Assembly: GCA_030746635.1 (NCBI GenBank)
Contig: JASLMH010000005.1
Coordinates: 1-56,276 of the forward strand
Direction: 5' to 3'
DNA from: Alphaproteobacteria bacterium
Lineage (GTDB): Bacteria; Pseudomonadota; Alphaproteobacteria; GCA-2731375
DNA: 56,276 bases
Part shown: positions 17,715 to 25,453 of the stretch, in pieces
How positions within the stretch are numbered: position 1 is the first letter of the stretch
Layout: each line of letters begins with the position of its first letter
The notes under the pieces: generated by a model
Databases searched by the model: none
What the model was told of the DNA's origin: nothing
Seen by the model: the letters and a program-made list of their open reading frames with translations, nothing else
Translations under genes and position numbers: made by a program

Positions 17715-18581
17715 ATGCGCCGACTGCTTCTACTCCTGGCCCTGATGTTGCCGCTGGCGCAGTGCCAGCCGGCGCCGCGTCCCTTCGCGCAAGCGCATCG
17801 GGCGGATTTCGCCGGCGTCGAGGTCGCGCCCCGGGCCGGGTTGGTGGTCAGGCCGGTGGCGGGTCTCGCCAATCCCGATAGTGCGACCACCCTGGCCGAA
17901 CTGCTGGCCAAGGAGTTGCGCCGGCGCGAAATCACCGCCAGCACCGGCCCCGGCCATCGCCGCAGTCACCATTTGCGGGGGGAGATTTCGGCGCGGCCGA
18001 CGGGAGCCGAAATGGTCCTGGATATCGTCTGGCAGGTGGCGGCCGCGGATGGTGGCGAAACCGGCCGCTTCCGACATCGGGATTCGGTGCAAGCCGCCGT
18101 CTGGCGGTCGGGTGACGACGCCCTATTGCAGCGGCTAGCCCGCGACGGCGCCGTCGTTATCGATCGCGGTTTGCGCCGAGTGGAGCGCGAACTGGGGCGT
18201 CCCAATGCGCTGGCCGGCGTCACCATGGGCCCGGTCGACGGCGTGCCGGGCGTCGACGGACCGCGCCTGGCGGCGGCGATGCGCCATGCCTTGAGCGAGG
18301 CCGGGGCACCGCTGTTGCCGGAGCCGGCGGACGACGGCCTGGTGCTGCTGGGCAGCGTGCACCTGACGCCGCGTGGCGCCGACCGCCGCCTGGTCGAGGT
18401 GACCTGGCATCTGATCCATCCCGACGGGCGCGAACTGGGCCGGGTCAGCCAGGCCAACGAAGTGCCCACGCACCAATTGAGCGGCAGTTGGCGCGGCCTG
18501 GCCAGCGACATCGCCCGCGCCGGCGCGCCTGGCGTACTGCGGCTCTTGCGGCGGGGCAGCGGAGCCGCGCATTCAAAGTAG
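17715..18581 (+). CDS. Putative lipoprotein of unknown function
   Basis: The 288-residue product begins with a short lipoprotein signal (MRRLLLLLALMLPLAQC), and the lipobox Cys is at 17. The mature part has no motif I recognise. It is rich in Arg and acidic residues, and two similar segments (about 70-150 and 195-270) each carry a Gly/Glu-x-strand pattern. This suggests two repeats of a small alpha/beta domain. It starts 6 bases after the M24 gene and may be cotranscribed with it. I cannot assign a function. Confidence 0.6.
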   Translation: MRRLLLLLALMLPLAQCQPAPRPFAQAHRADFAGVEVAPRAGLVVRPVAGLANPDSATTLAELLAKELRRREITASTGPGHRRSHHLRGEISARPTGAEMVLDIVWQVAAADGGETGRFRHRDSVQAAVWRSGDDALLQRLARDGAVVIDRGLRRVERELGRPNALAGVTMGPVDGVPGVDGPRLAAAMRHALSEAGAPLLPEPADDGLVLLGSVHLTPRGADRRLVEVTWHLIHPDGRELGRVSQANEVPTHQLSGSWRGLASDIARAGAPGVLRLLRRGSGAAHSK

Positions 18582-18635
18582 GCGGGAAACACGCTAGCCT
18601 GACTGCCGGCCCTGACACCTAGGGGAGTGTCGAGA

Positions 18636-19508
18636 ATGGTTATGAAATCGCCGCTTTGGGGCGCCGAACTGGATCATATAAGGCTTGATTCCGAGCAGCC
18701 GGACCGGCGTGTCGCCTTTTATCGCGATGCCTTCGGCATGGCGGCCGTCGACCTGGGCGACGGCGATACGCTTTTGCAGGGCGCGGGACGGCGGCTGTTG
18801 ATCGGTCGAGGTGCTGCCGGGGCGCAGCCCTATAGCGGCTTTCGCCTGCCGGACGAAGTCGCCTTGGAGGCCTATCGCGGCCATCTGGCCGGCCGGGGCC
18901 TCAACCTGATGCCGTCGCCGTCGCCGCTGTTCGCCGACGGCGCCTTCGCCGTGGCCGACCCGGATGGCCGGCAGATGGTGTTCGGCCTGCCTCGTGACGA
19001 TGTGCCAACGGCCAGCCCCGCGGGCAAAGCCGCCGGGCTGCCGGGTCGTTTGCAGCACGTGGTGGTGGCCACGGCGGACCTGGCGGCGATGGTGGCCTTC
19101 TACCAGGAGACCCTGGGATTCGTGCCGACCGATCACGTGCTGCGCGATGAGGCTGACGGCGGCCAGACCCTGACGGCGGTCTTCTACCGTTCGACGCCGG
19201 AGCATCATTCCTTCGCCATCTTCCTGTCCGATGGGGCGCGGCCCGACCACCATGCCTACGAGGTTACCTGCTGGAACGATATCCGCGACTGGGCCGATCA
19301 CATGGCCGATCTGCATATCAAGTTGTGGTGGGGGCCGGGACGTCACGGACCGGGCAACAACCTGTTCTTCATGGTCGAGGATCCCGACGGCTACAAGGTC
19401 GAAATTTCCGCCGAACTGGAAAACATGGCCGACGGCGACCCGGTGCGGCAATGGCCGCATTCGGAACGTTCGCTCAATCTTTGGGGGCCGGGCTGGATGC
19501 GAACCTGA
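18636..19508 (+). CDS. VOC-superfamily protein, extradiol dioxygenase-like
   Basis: The protein has two vicinal-oxygen-chelate domains (about 8-110 and 130-245), as in 2,3-dihydroxybiphenyl/catechol extradiol dioxygenases. In the C-terminal half the three expected metal ligands can be seen: His in LQHVVV, His in PDHHAYEV and Glu in YKVEISAELE. I chose the ATG at 18636 because AGGGGAG (from 18621) lies at good spacing; an in-frame GTG at 18627 overlaps that site. With 290 residues it fits the family. A ring-cleaving or glyoxalase-like role is likely. The substrate is not evident, and no aromatic-degradation operon surrounds it. Confidence 0.78.
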   Translation: MVMKSPLWGAELDHIRLDSEQPDRRVAFYRDAFGMAAVDLGDGDTLLQGAGRRLLIGRGAAGAQPYSGFRLPDEVALEAYRGHLAGRGLNLMPSPSPLFADGAFAVADPDGRQMVFGLPRDDVPTASPAGKAAGLPGRLQHVVVATADLAAMVAFYQETLGFVPTDHVLRDEADGGQTLTAVFYRSTPEHHSFAIFLSDGARPDHHAYEVTCWNDIRDWADHMADLHIKLWWGPGRHGPGNNLFFMVEDPDGYKVEISAELENMADGDPVRQWPHSERSLNLWGPGWMRT

Positions 19509-19511
19509 CCG

Positions 19512-20003
19512 CTACAGCCCGGATTGTTGCCAGTCTTCGGCGGGCTCCGCCGGGGCCGAGGTGAAGCCGGCCTGTTTGATGCCGACGATGGCGCAATATT
19601 CGTCCTTGTCCGAGGTGTCACCGCTGATGCCGACGGCGCCGACCGCCCGGTCAGCCCCATCCAGCACCAGTACGCCGCCCGGCACCGGCACGAAGCGGCC
19701 GTTGGAGGCGCCGACTAGGGCGCCCTGGAAGGCCGGACGCTGGCCCAGCCGTTCGCCGATGGTGCGGCTGGGGATGCCCATGCCCAAGGCGCCCCAGGCC
19801 TTGCCGATGGCGATGTCGACCCGCAGGATGCCCGAGCCGTCCTGGCGCTGCAGGGCGATCAGATGACCGCCGGCGTCGAGCACGGCGACGGTCAAGGGCA
19901 GCATGTCCGCCGCCCGGCCGGCCGCCAGGGCGCCGTCGATGATCGCCGCGGCTGCCGCCAACGGCAAATCGGTCTTCAGATCGAACAGCTTTGGTGGCGC
20001 CAT
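19512..20003 (-). CDS. GlcG/HbpS-like heme-binding family protein
   Basis: This is a 163-residue protein of the GlcG/HbpS (DUF336) family. The body shows the typical order: ADMLPLTVAVLDAGGHLIALQRQD, then AIGKAWGALGMG, PGGVLVLD and AVGAVGISGDTSDKDEYCA. Family members bind heme or corrinoids, or act as accessory proteins in small-molecule catabolism. Many are of unknown role. I chose the ATG at 20003, which sits 5 bases after the Nudix stop, so the two genes form a - strand pair. Its 3' end meets the VOC gene tail to tail with 3 bases between. Confidence 0.85.
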   Translation of the reverse strand: MAPPKLFDLKTDLPLAAAAAIIDGALAAGRAADMLPLTVAVLDAGGHLIALQRQDGSGILRVDIAIGKAWGALGMGIPSRTIGERLGQRPAFQGALVGASNGRFVPVPGGVLVLDGADRAVGAVGISGDTSDKDEYCAIVGIKQAGFTSAPAEPAEDWQQSGL

Positions 20004-20008
20004 TTCGG

Positions 20009-20548
20009 TTACCGGTGACGATCCAGGTCCGGATTGTCGAACGGCTGGAAGTGTCGTTGGTCGCGGGTCTGATCGAAATGCTGCAAGGCCCAGACCACGC
20101 TGGGGAAGGCCAGGTCGGACCAGGGGATATCCCCCCAGGCCACCAATTCGACCTCCAGGCTTTCCTCGCCAACGCCGAAATCCGGACCCAGCAACCGGGC
20201 GCGATACATCATGTGCACCTGGCTGATGCGCGGGATGTTGTAGATGCCGATCAGGGCGTCGATTTCGATCCGCGCCCGCGCTTCCTCCCAGGATTCCCGG
20301 GCCGCGCCGTCGGCCGTGCTTTCGCCTTCCTCCATGAAGCCGGCCGGCACGGTCCAATAGCCGAGGCGCGGCTCGATCGCCCGTTTGCACAACAGGACCT
20401 TGTCTTCCCAGATAACGACCGCGCCGACCACGATCTTCGGGTTGACGTAGTGGATCCAGCCGCAGTCGCCGCAGACGTGGCGCTCGCGGTTGTCGCCGTC
20501 CGGCACTTCGCGGCCGAACGGGTAGGAGTTGATCGGGCCGTTGTTCAT
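20009..20548 (-). CDS. Nudix hydrolase
   Basis: The 179-residue protein has a Nudix box (G-x5-E-x7-RESWEEA) at about residues 75-97 within [21 protein letters not shown]. Before it lies a short CGDC segment resembling the remnant zinc ribbon of NudC-type enzymes. Nudix enzymes hydrolyse nucleoside diphosphates linked to another moiety, such as NAD, ADP-ribose or CoA. I chose the ATG at 20548, because the longer reading frame upstream lacks family character and would overlap the divergent RidA gene. The specificity is not evident. Confidence 0.88.
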   Translation of the reverse strand: MNNGPINSYPFGREVPDGDNRERHVCGDCGWIHYVNPKIVVGAVVIWEDKVLLCKRAIEPRLGYWTVPAGFMEEGESTADGAARESWEEARARIEIDALIGIYNIPRISQVHMMYRARLLGPDFGVGEESLEVELVAWGDIPWSDLAFPSVVWALQHFDQTRDQRHFQPFDNPDLDRHR

Positions 20549-20633
20549 GGCCGCCAATGTGGCATCATGCCGGGGCCGCGTCCAGATAGCGCCGATCACG
20601 GCGGGCGGCGGAAACAGTGGGGAGGAACGGATC

Positions 20634-21047
20634 ATGGCGGATGCCTTCAACCCGCCCGGCGTGGCGGTGCCTTTCGGCATCTTTTCAAATGCCGCCTGGC
20701 AGCCGCCCGGGCGGGTGTTGCACGTCTCGGGTCAGGTTGGCGTCGATGCCGATTGGCAGGTGGTCGGGATCGGCGACATGGTGGCCCAGACGCGGCAAAC
20801 CCTGAACAACGTCAAGACGGTGGCCGAAAGCGCCGGCGGCACCATGGCCGACATCGTTTCGGTGATCGTCTATGTCACCGACATGGCTCCCTTGATGGAC
20901 ATCCACAAGGTACGCGAGGAGTTCTTCGAGCCGCCTTATCCGGCCTCGACCCTGGTGCAGGTGCCCGCCCTGGTGCGGCCGGAGTTCCTGATCGAGATCT
21001 CCGCCGTGGCGGTGATCCCCGAGGATCGCGCCCGCACGCCGGCATGA
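20634..21047 (+). CDS. RidA family (YjgF/YER057c/UK114) deaminase-like protein
   Basis: The protein has 137 residues. RidA enzymes release ammonia from reactive enamine/imine intermediates; subgroups serve specific catabolic pathways. The family features are visible: [11 protein letters not shown] near 34-44, [12 protein letters not shown] near 72-83, and the segment [25 protein letters not shown] with the conserved Arg and Glu. The ATG follows a strong GGGGAGGA site at 20619-20626. The gene is divergent from the Nudix gene, with 85 bases between starts, and is followed by an SMP-30-like gene after 13 bases. Confidence 0.92.
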   Translation: MADAFNPPGVAVPFGIFSNAAWQPPGRVLHVSGQVGVDADWQVVGIGDMVAQTRQTLNNVKTVAESAGGTMADIVSVIVYVTDMAPLMDIHKVREEFFEPPYPASTLVQVPALVRPEFLIEISAVAVIPEDRARTPA

Positions 21048-21060
21048 AGGGGCCGCTTCG

Positions 21061-21984
21061 ATGACCGAGTTCAAGGAAATCACCAATGGGTTGCGGTTTC
21101 CCGAAGGACCGATCGCCATGCCCGACGGCAGCGTCGTCCTGGTCGAGATCGAGCGCGGCACCTTGAGCCGGGTCCAGCCGGACGGCCGCATCGAGGTGGT
21201 CGCGGAGACCGGCGGCGGCCCGAACGGCGCCGCCATCGGCCCGGACGGCAAATGCTACATCTGCAACAACGGTGGCTTCGATTGGTCGACCGACGGCGGC
21301 GCCCTGCATGGTATCGGCCAGGCCAGCGACTATTCCGGCGGCCGGATCGAAAGGGTCGATCTGAATAGCGGCGCCGTCGAAGTGCTGTACAGCGAATGTG
21401 ACGGGCATCCCCTGAAAGGCCCCAACGACATCGTCTTCGATGACCGGGGCGGCTTCTGGTTCACCGATCTGGGCAAGACCCGGGCCCGCGAGATGGACCG
21501 GGGGGCGATCTATTACGCCCGCATCGACGGCAACTTCATCGCCGAGGCGATCCAGCCCCTGGCGATGCCGAACGGCATCGGCCTGTCGCCGGACGGCAAG
21601 CGCCTTTACGCGGCGGAAACCGACGCCGGCCGGCTGCTGGCCTGGGACATCGTCGGCGAGGGCGAGGTGCGGAAGCTGCCCTGGCCGGCGCCGGGCATGG
21701 GCGATCTTGTGGTGGCGCCGGAGGGTAACCTGCGCTTCGATTCCCTGGCGGTGGAGGCCGGCGGCAACATCTGTGTCGCCACTTTGGTGACCGGCGGCAT
21801 CACCGTCGCCGCGCCCGAGGGTGGTGTGGTCGAGTTCATCCCCTTGCCGGACGTGATGGTCACCAACATCTGTTTCGGCGGCCCGGATCTGCGCACCGCC
21901 TATATCACCTTGTCCGGCGCCGGCCGCCTGATCGCCATGGACTGGCCCCGGCCCGGCCTGCCGCTGTTCTTCCTGAACGACTGA
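21061..21984 (+). CDS. SMP-30/gluconolactonase-like beta-propeller hydrolase
   Basis: The 307-residue product is a six-bladed propeller of the SMP-30/gluconolactonase/LRE family, which hydrolyses sugar or other lactones with a bound divalent metal. The family features are GLRFPEGPIAMPDGSV at the start, with the metal-ligand Glu, and GPNGAAIGPDGKCYICNNGG, GPNDIVFDDRGGFWFTD and MPNGIGLSPDGKRLYAAET in the following blades, which carry the Asn and Asp ligands. It lies 13 bases after RidA and is probably cotranscribed. The substrate is unknown; sugar acid or lactone catabolism is likely. Confidence 0.9.
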   Translation: MTEFKEITNGLRFPEGPIAMPDGSVVLVEIERGTLSRVQPDGRIEVVAETGGGPNGAAIGPDGKCYICNNGGFDWSTDGGALHGIGQASDYSGGRIERVDLNSGAVEVLYSECDGHPLKGPNDIVFDDRGGFWFTDLGKTRAREMDRGAIYYARIDGNFIAEAIQPLAMPNGIGLSPDGKRLYAAETDAGRLLAWDIVGEGEVRKLPWPAPGMGDLVVAPEGNLRFDSLAVEAGGNICVATLVTGGITVAAPEGGVVEFIPLPDVMVTNICFGGPDLRTAYITLSGAGRLIAMDWPRPGLPLFFLND

Positions 21985-21997
21985 GGGCGTGACGTCG

Positions 21998-22747
21998 CTA
22001 GGCGCGCAAGCGGCGGCTGAACAGGTCGAACAGCGTTTCCCAGTGGCGTTCGGCCGCCGCCTTGCGATAGACCGGACGCTGGGGGAAGACGAAACCGTGT
22101 TCGGTGTCGGGGTAGATCTCGATGCGATGGTCCACGCCGGCCTCGTTCAGCACGCCGGGCAGGGCGTCGAGCACCGCCTCCGGCACGTACGGGTCGTCGG
22201 AAGCGAAACCCAGATAGCATTCGCCCTTGATCCGGTCGGCCGTCAGGTGCGGTGAATCGTCCTGGTCGGTGATCAGGCCGACGCCGTGGTAGGAGGCGAT
22301 GGCGGCGAAGTCATCGGGATAGGCCGCCCCCGCCGCCATCACGTACTGGCCGCTCATGCAATAGCCGACGCAACCCATCGGCCCGGCGGCGGCCGCTTCG
22401 GTGCCGCGGGCGAAGGCGACGAGGCCTTCGGTATCGGCGACGACCAGGGCATTGCTCAGGCTTTGCATCACCGCGAACATCTTCTGGCGTTCGTTGTCGT
22501 CATCACGGATGCGCGCCAGGTCATAGCCGTAGTGGCCTTCCCGGCCGACCCGGTAGTACATGTTCGGCAGCATCACGAAATAGCCGACGGCGCCCAGGCG
22601 CCGGGCCATGTCGCGCAACTCCTCGCGGATGCCAGGGGCATCCATGTACAGGATCACCGCCGGGCGCGGTCCGCCCTCCTCGGGGTGGCAGACGAAGGTA
22701 TCCATTACCCCGTCGGCGGTCCGGATTTCGGTTTCGAATTCCCGCAT
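21998..22747 (-). CDS. Dienelactone hydrolase family protein
   Basis: This is an alpha/beta hydrolase of 249 residues, of the dienelactone hydrolase family with a Cys nucleophile. The nucleophile elbow is GCVGYCMSG, the Asp is in FASDDPYVP and the His is in DTEHGFVFP near the end, giving the Cys-Asp-His triad. I chose the ATG at 22747 because GGGGAG lies 7-12 bases upstream on this strand. The family opens dienelactones in chlorocatechol catabolism, but many members have other ester or lactone substrates. It is convergent with the SMP-30 gene, 13 bases apart. Confidence 0.88.
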   Translation of the reverse strand: MREFETEIRTADGVMDTFVCHPEEGGPRPAVILYMDAPGIREELRDMARRLGAVGYFVMLPNMYYRVGREGHYGYDLARIRDDDNERQKMFAVMQSLSNALVVADTEGLVAFARGTEAAAAGPMGCVGYCMSGQYVMAAGAAYPDDFAAIASYHGVGLITDQDDSPHLTADRIKGECYLGFASDDPYVPEAVLDALPGVLNEAGVDHRIEIYPDTEHGFVFPQRPVYRKAAAERHWETLFDLFSRRLRA

Positions 22748-22831
22748 GGCGCAGTCTCCCCTTGGCACTCGCAAGCGCCTACCTTGGCGCAGCCGGCTCG
22801 GCCAGACAACCGCGGCAAACGTGCCTGTCGT

Positions 22832-23998
22832 TCAGTCGGCGCGAAACTGCTTGGCCAGGGCCAGGCCTTGTTGCTGGTAGTTGGAGCCGATGTCACGGCC
22901 GTAGATGCGGTCCGGGGTGTCGGTCAGGCGCTCGTAGACTAGGCGGCCGACGGTCTGGCCGTGCTCCAGCAGGAAGGGCACGTCGTGGCTGCGCACCTCC
23001 AGCACCGCCTTGGTGCCGGCGCCCCCCGCCTCGGCCCAGCCGAAGCCCGGATCGAAAAAACCGGCATAGTGGACCCGGAACTCGCCGACCAGGGTGTCAT
23101 AGGCGACCATCTCGGCGGCGTGGTCGGGTGGCACGGTGACCGCCTCGCGCGAGGCCAGGATGTAGAAGTCATCGGGGTTCAGGATCAGCCCCTGGCCGTG
23201 GCGGGCGTGGATCGGCTCCCAGAATTCCAGCGGATCGTAGTGGCCGACCCGGCCGATATCGATCAGGGCGGTATGCTGGCGCGCCTTGTAGCCGATCAGG
23301 CCGCGGCCGTCGGCCCCCTCCAGATCGACGGTCAGGGCGATGCCGCCGGCAATGTTCTCTTCCCCCGGTGCTGCATGGACCAGCGGCGTCCGTTCGTGCA
23401 GGCGGCGCAATTCGCCGTCCGAAAGGCCGTGTTCGCCGCGCCGCAGGCGAAGCTGGTTCAAACGCGATCCCTTGTGCACCAGGATCGAAAAGGTGCGCGG
23501 CGCGATTTCGGCATAAAGCGGCCCGCGATAACCGGCCGGCACCCGATCGAACTCCATGGCGCCGTCGACGATCAGCCGGGTGAACACGTCCAGCCGGCCG
23601 GTCGAGCTTTTCGGGTTGGCGATGGCGGCCAGGCGATCGGGCAGGTGCAGGCTTTCCAACAGCGGCACGATGTAGACGCAGCCCCGCTCCAGGACGGCAC
23701 CGCGGGACAGGTCCACCGCGTGCATGGTGAAGCGGGCGATCTTGTCGCTGACCGCGCAGCCGGCGCCCGGCAGGAAACTGGCCTGCACCCGGTAGGCGAT
23801 GTCGCCCAGGCGCAGATCCAGGCTCGAGGGCTGGATTTGTCCCTCGACGACGGGCTCGGCCACGGCGATCTCGCCGCCGCGCAACAGCGCCTCGATGCCC
23901 TGGCAGGGCAGGATGCCGGTGTGCTGACGCTGGGCGTGGCCCAAATCGGATGCGCCGTCGCCAGCGCCGGCGGCGGGTTCCTTGGCCGCGATGCTCAT
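22832..23998 (-). CDS. Two-domain 2'-deoxycytidine 5'-triphosphate deaminase
   Basis: The product (388 residues) is about twice the length of classical Dcd and appears to be two tandem dUTPase/Dcd-like trimer-fold domains. The first half holds IQPSSLDLRLGDIAYRV and the segment IANPKSSTGRLDVFTR with the SSxGR motif. The second half holds the FDPGFGWAE region and LVYERLTDTPDRIYG, matching the Dcd C-terminal strand. This long form is annotated in alphaproteobacteria as a dCTP deaminase. I chose the ATG at 23998; a promoter-like TTGAAT-N17-TATTGT lies upstream at 24034-24062. Enzyme activity is inferred. Confidence 0.85.
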   Translation of the reverse strand: MSIAAKEPAAGAGDGASDLGHAQRQHTGILPCQGIEALLRGGEIAVAEPVVEGQIQPSSLDLRLGDIAYRVQASFLPGAGCAVSDKIARFTMHAVDLSRGAVLERGCVYIVPLLESLHLPDRLAAIANPKSSTGRLDVFTRLIVDGAMEFDRVPAGYRGPLYAEIAPRTFSILVHKGSRLNQLRLRRGEHGLSDGELRRLHERTPLVHAAPGEENIAGGIALTVDLEGADGRGLIGYKARQHTALIDIGRVGHYDPLEFWEPIHARHGQGLILNPDDFYILASREAVTVPPDHAAEMVAYDTLVGEFRVHYAGFFDPGFGWAEAGGAGTKAVLEVRSHDVPFLLEHGQTVGRLVYERLTDTPDRIYGRDIGSNYQQQGLALAKQFRAD

Positions 23999-24033
23999 CC
24001 CAGTGCACCCCCAATTAGCCTGATCGGTATCGC

Positions 24034-24062
24034 ACAATAGCGAAAAACCATTGTATATTCAA
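24034..24062 (-). promoter_or_regulatory. Candidate promoter for the dCTP deaminase gene
   Basis: Read on the - strand, TTGAAT (24062-24057) is followed after 17 bases by TATTGT (24039-24034). Each hexamer matches 4 of 6 sigma-70 consensus positions and the spacing is optimal. It lies 36 bases upstream of the gene start, in the most AT-rich part of the 235-base divergent gap. It is a pattern match only. Confidence 0.4.
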
Positions 24063-24125
24063 TTACTTGGGAGAATTCCACTATCCCCGGCACGGCCCAC
24101 AGTCGGCCCCGCCGTAAGCCCTTGC

Positions 24126-24151
24126 GGGACAACAATGGCCGTGGTTGTCCC
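24126..24151. promoter_or_regulatory. 8-bp perfect inverted repeat upstream of the enolase-superfamily gene
   Basis: GGGACAAC (24126-24133) and GTTGTCCC (24144-24151) form a perfect inverted repeat with a 10-base spacer, 83 bases before the ATG at 24234. On the + strand it is followed by CGTTTT, so it could also act as a weak terminator-like hairpin. The length and symmetry fit a dimeric repressor operator, but no regulator gene lies next to it. Confidence 0.4.
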
Positions 24152-24233
24152 CGTTTTGCACAGGGCCGATGCCAACCGGCCGGATGGTGTCTTAAGATGG
24201 CCTATTCATGGCCGGAAACCGAATGGCACCCAG

Positions 24234-25319
24234 ATGATCGTTAAGGATATCCGCACCACCTGCCTGCGCATCCCGTTCACCGATCCGCCGCGTTGGAGCG
24301 TCGACTATGACCGCCCGCGCGAGTTGCTGGTGGTGGAGATCGAGACCGCCTCGGGACTGACCGGCATGGGCTATCTGATGCCGCTGGCCGGCGGCCTGCG
24401 CACCATCCGGGCCTGCCTGGAGGAGTTGATCGCGCCCTTGGTGCTGGGACGCGAGATCACCGAGGTCGAGGCGATCTGGCAGGACATCTGGCGGGGAACC
24501 TATTGGCTGGGGCGCATGGGGGTCACGGTGTTCGCCCAATCCGCCGTCGACATCGCCTTGTGGGACGCCTTGGGCAAGCGGGCCGGGCTGCCCCTGCACC
24601 GGCTATGGGGCCATGCGCGCGCCGAGATCCCGGCCTATGGCTCGGGCTGCTGGCGGGGCCTGGGCGGCGAGGGCATGGTCGACAAGGCCAGGGCCTATGT
24701 GGAACAGGGCTTCGGCGCCATCAAGATGCAGGTCGGCCACATGTACGACCACGCCACCGACCTGGCCAACGTGGCCGCCATGCGTTCGGCCCTGGGCGAC
24801 GGCGTCGACATCATGGTGGACGTCAACATGGGCTGGACGGCGGACGAAGCCATCGCCGTCGGCAGGCGGTTGGACGATCACGACATCTTCTGGCTCGAGG
24901 AGCCGGTGGTGGCGGAGGACTTCGCCGGCTATTTCCGCATCGCCGATGCCTTGAAGACAAGGGTGGTGGGCGGCGAAAGCCATTTCACTCGCTACGACCT
25001 CCGGCCGTTCTTCGAGACGGCGAAGGTGCCCATCCTGCAGCCCGACATGATGCGCGGCGGCCTGAGCGAGTTGCGCAAGATCGCCGTCCTGGCCGATACC
25101 GCCGGGTTGCAAATCGCGCCGCACCTGTTCCATGAATTGATGGTGCAGGTGATGGCCGCCATTCCCAACGGGCAGATGCTGGAATATCTGGATTTCCTGG
25201 ACGACCTGTGGCTGGAGCCGGTGTTGCCCGAGGGCGGCGTGATCCGCGCGCCCGAGCGGCCGGGCCATGGCCTGGCCTTCAAGCCGGAAGTATTGAAGGA
25301 TTTCGCGGTGGAGGGATGA
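24234..25319 (+). CDS. Enolase-superfamily protein, mandelate racemase subgroup
   Basis: The 361-residue protein has the capping domain and a (beta/alpha)7-beta barrel of the mandelate racemase/muconate lactonising enzyme superfamily. The barrel residues fall at positions nearly identical to mandelate racemase: Lys164, metal ligands Asp196, Glu222 and Glu248, Asp271 and His297. The second Lys of the KxK motif is replaced by Gln166 (KMQVG). The reaction is probably dehydration or epimerisation of a hydroxy acid. I chose the ATG at 24234. The frame is open upstream to 24051, but that extension is unlike the family. Lactonase and hydrolase genes lie nearby. Confidence 0.85.
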   Translation: MIVKDIRTTCLRIPFTDPPRWSVDYDRPRELLVVEIETASGLTGMGYLMPLAGGLRTIRACLEELIAPLVLGREITEVEAIWQDIWRGTYWLGRMGVTVFAQSAVDIALWDALGKRAGLPLHRLWGHARAEIPAYGSGCWRGLGGEGMVDKARAYVEQGFGAIKMQVGHMYDHATDLANVAAMRSALGDGVDIMVDVNMGWTADEAIAVGRRLDDHDIFWLEEPVVAEDFAGYFRIADALKTRVVGGESHFTRYDLRPFFETAKVPILQPDMMRGGLSELRKIAVLADTAGLQIAPHLFHELMVQVMAAIPNGQMLEYLDFLDDLWLEPVLPEGGVIRAPERPGHGLAFKPEVLKDFAVEG

Positions 25320-25432
25320 TGCGCTATTTGATTATCGCCTGGGACGGCCAGGACGCCGAAACGCCGGCCGGCGCTTCTGGAAGACGCCGCGCGGCTGCAG
25401 CAAGCCGGGCATCTGCTGATCGGCGGTAGATC
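25319..25432 (+). pseudogene. Frameshifted, truncated YciI-family remnant
   Basis: The ATG at 25319 overlaps the enolase-type stop as TGATG and begins MRYLIIAWDGQDAETPA, which matches the start of YciI-like small proteins. After about 25369 that frame turns into a low-complexity Arg/Ala tail ending in TAG at 25430. In another frame, from 25374, the sequence continues with the residues LLEDAARLQQAGHLLIGG, the expected next part of a YciI protein. Then it breaks off. A frameshift or small deletion and loss of the 3' half explain this. It directly precedes the aquaporin gene. Confidence 0.7.
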
Positions 25433-25453
25433 GAGGATTCCTAGGGGAGTTGC

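Noticed and set aside
20004-21064. Open frame on the + strand covering the Nudix and RidA genes
   Set aside because: It has no motif, and it runs antisense to a clear Nudix box and out of frame with RidA.
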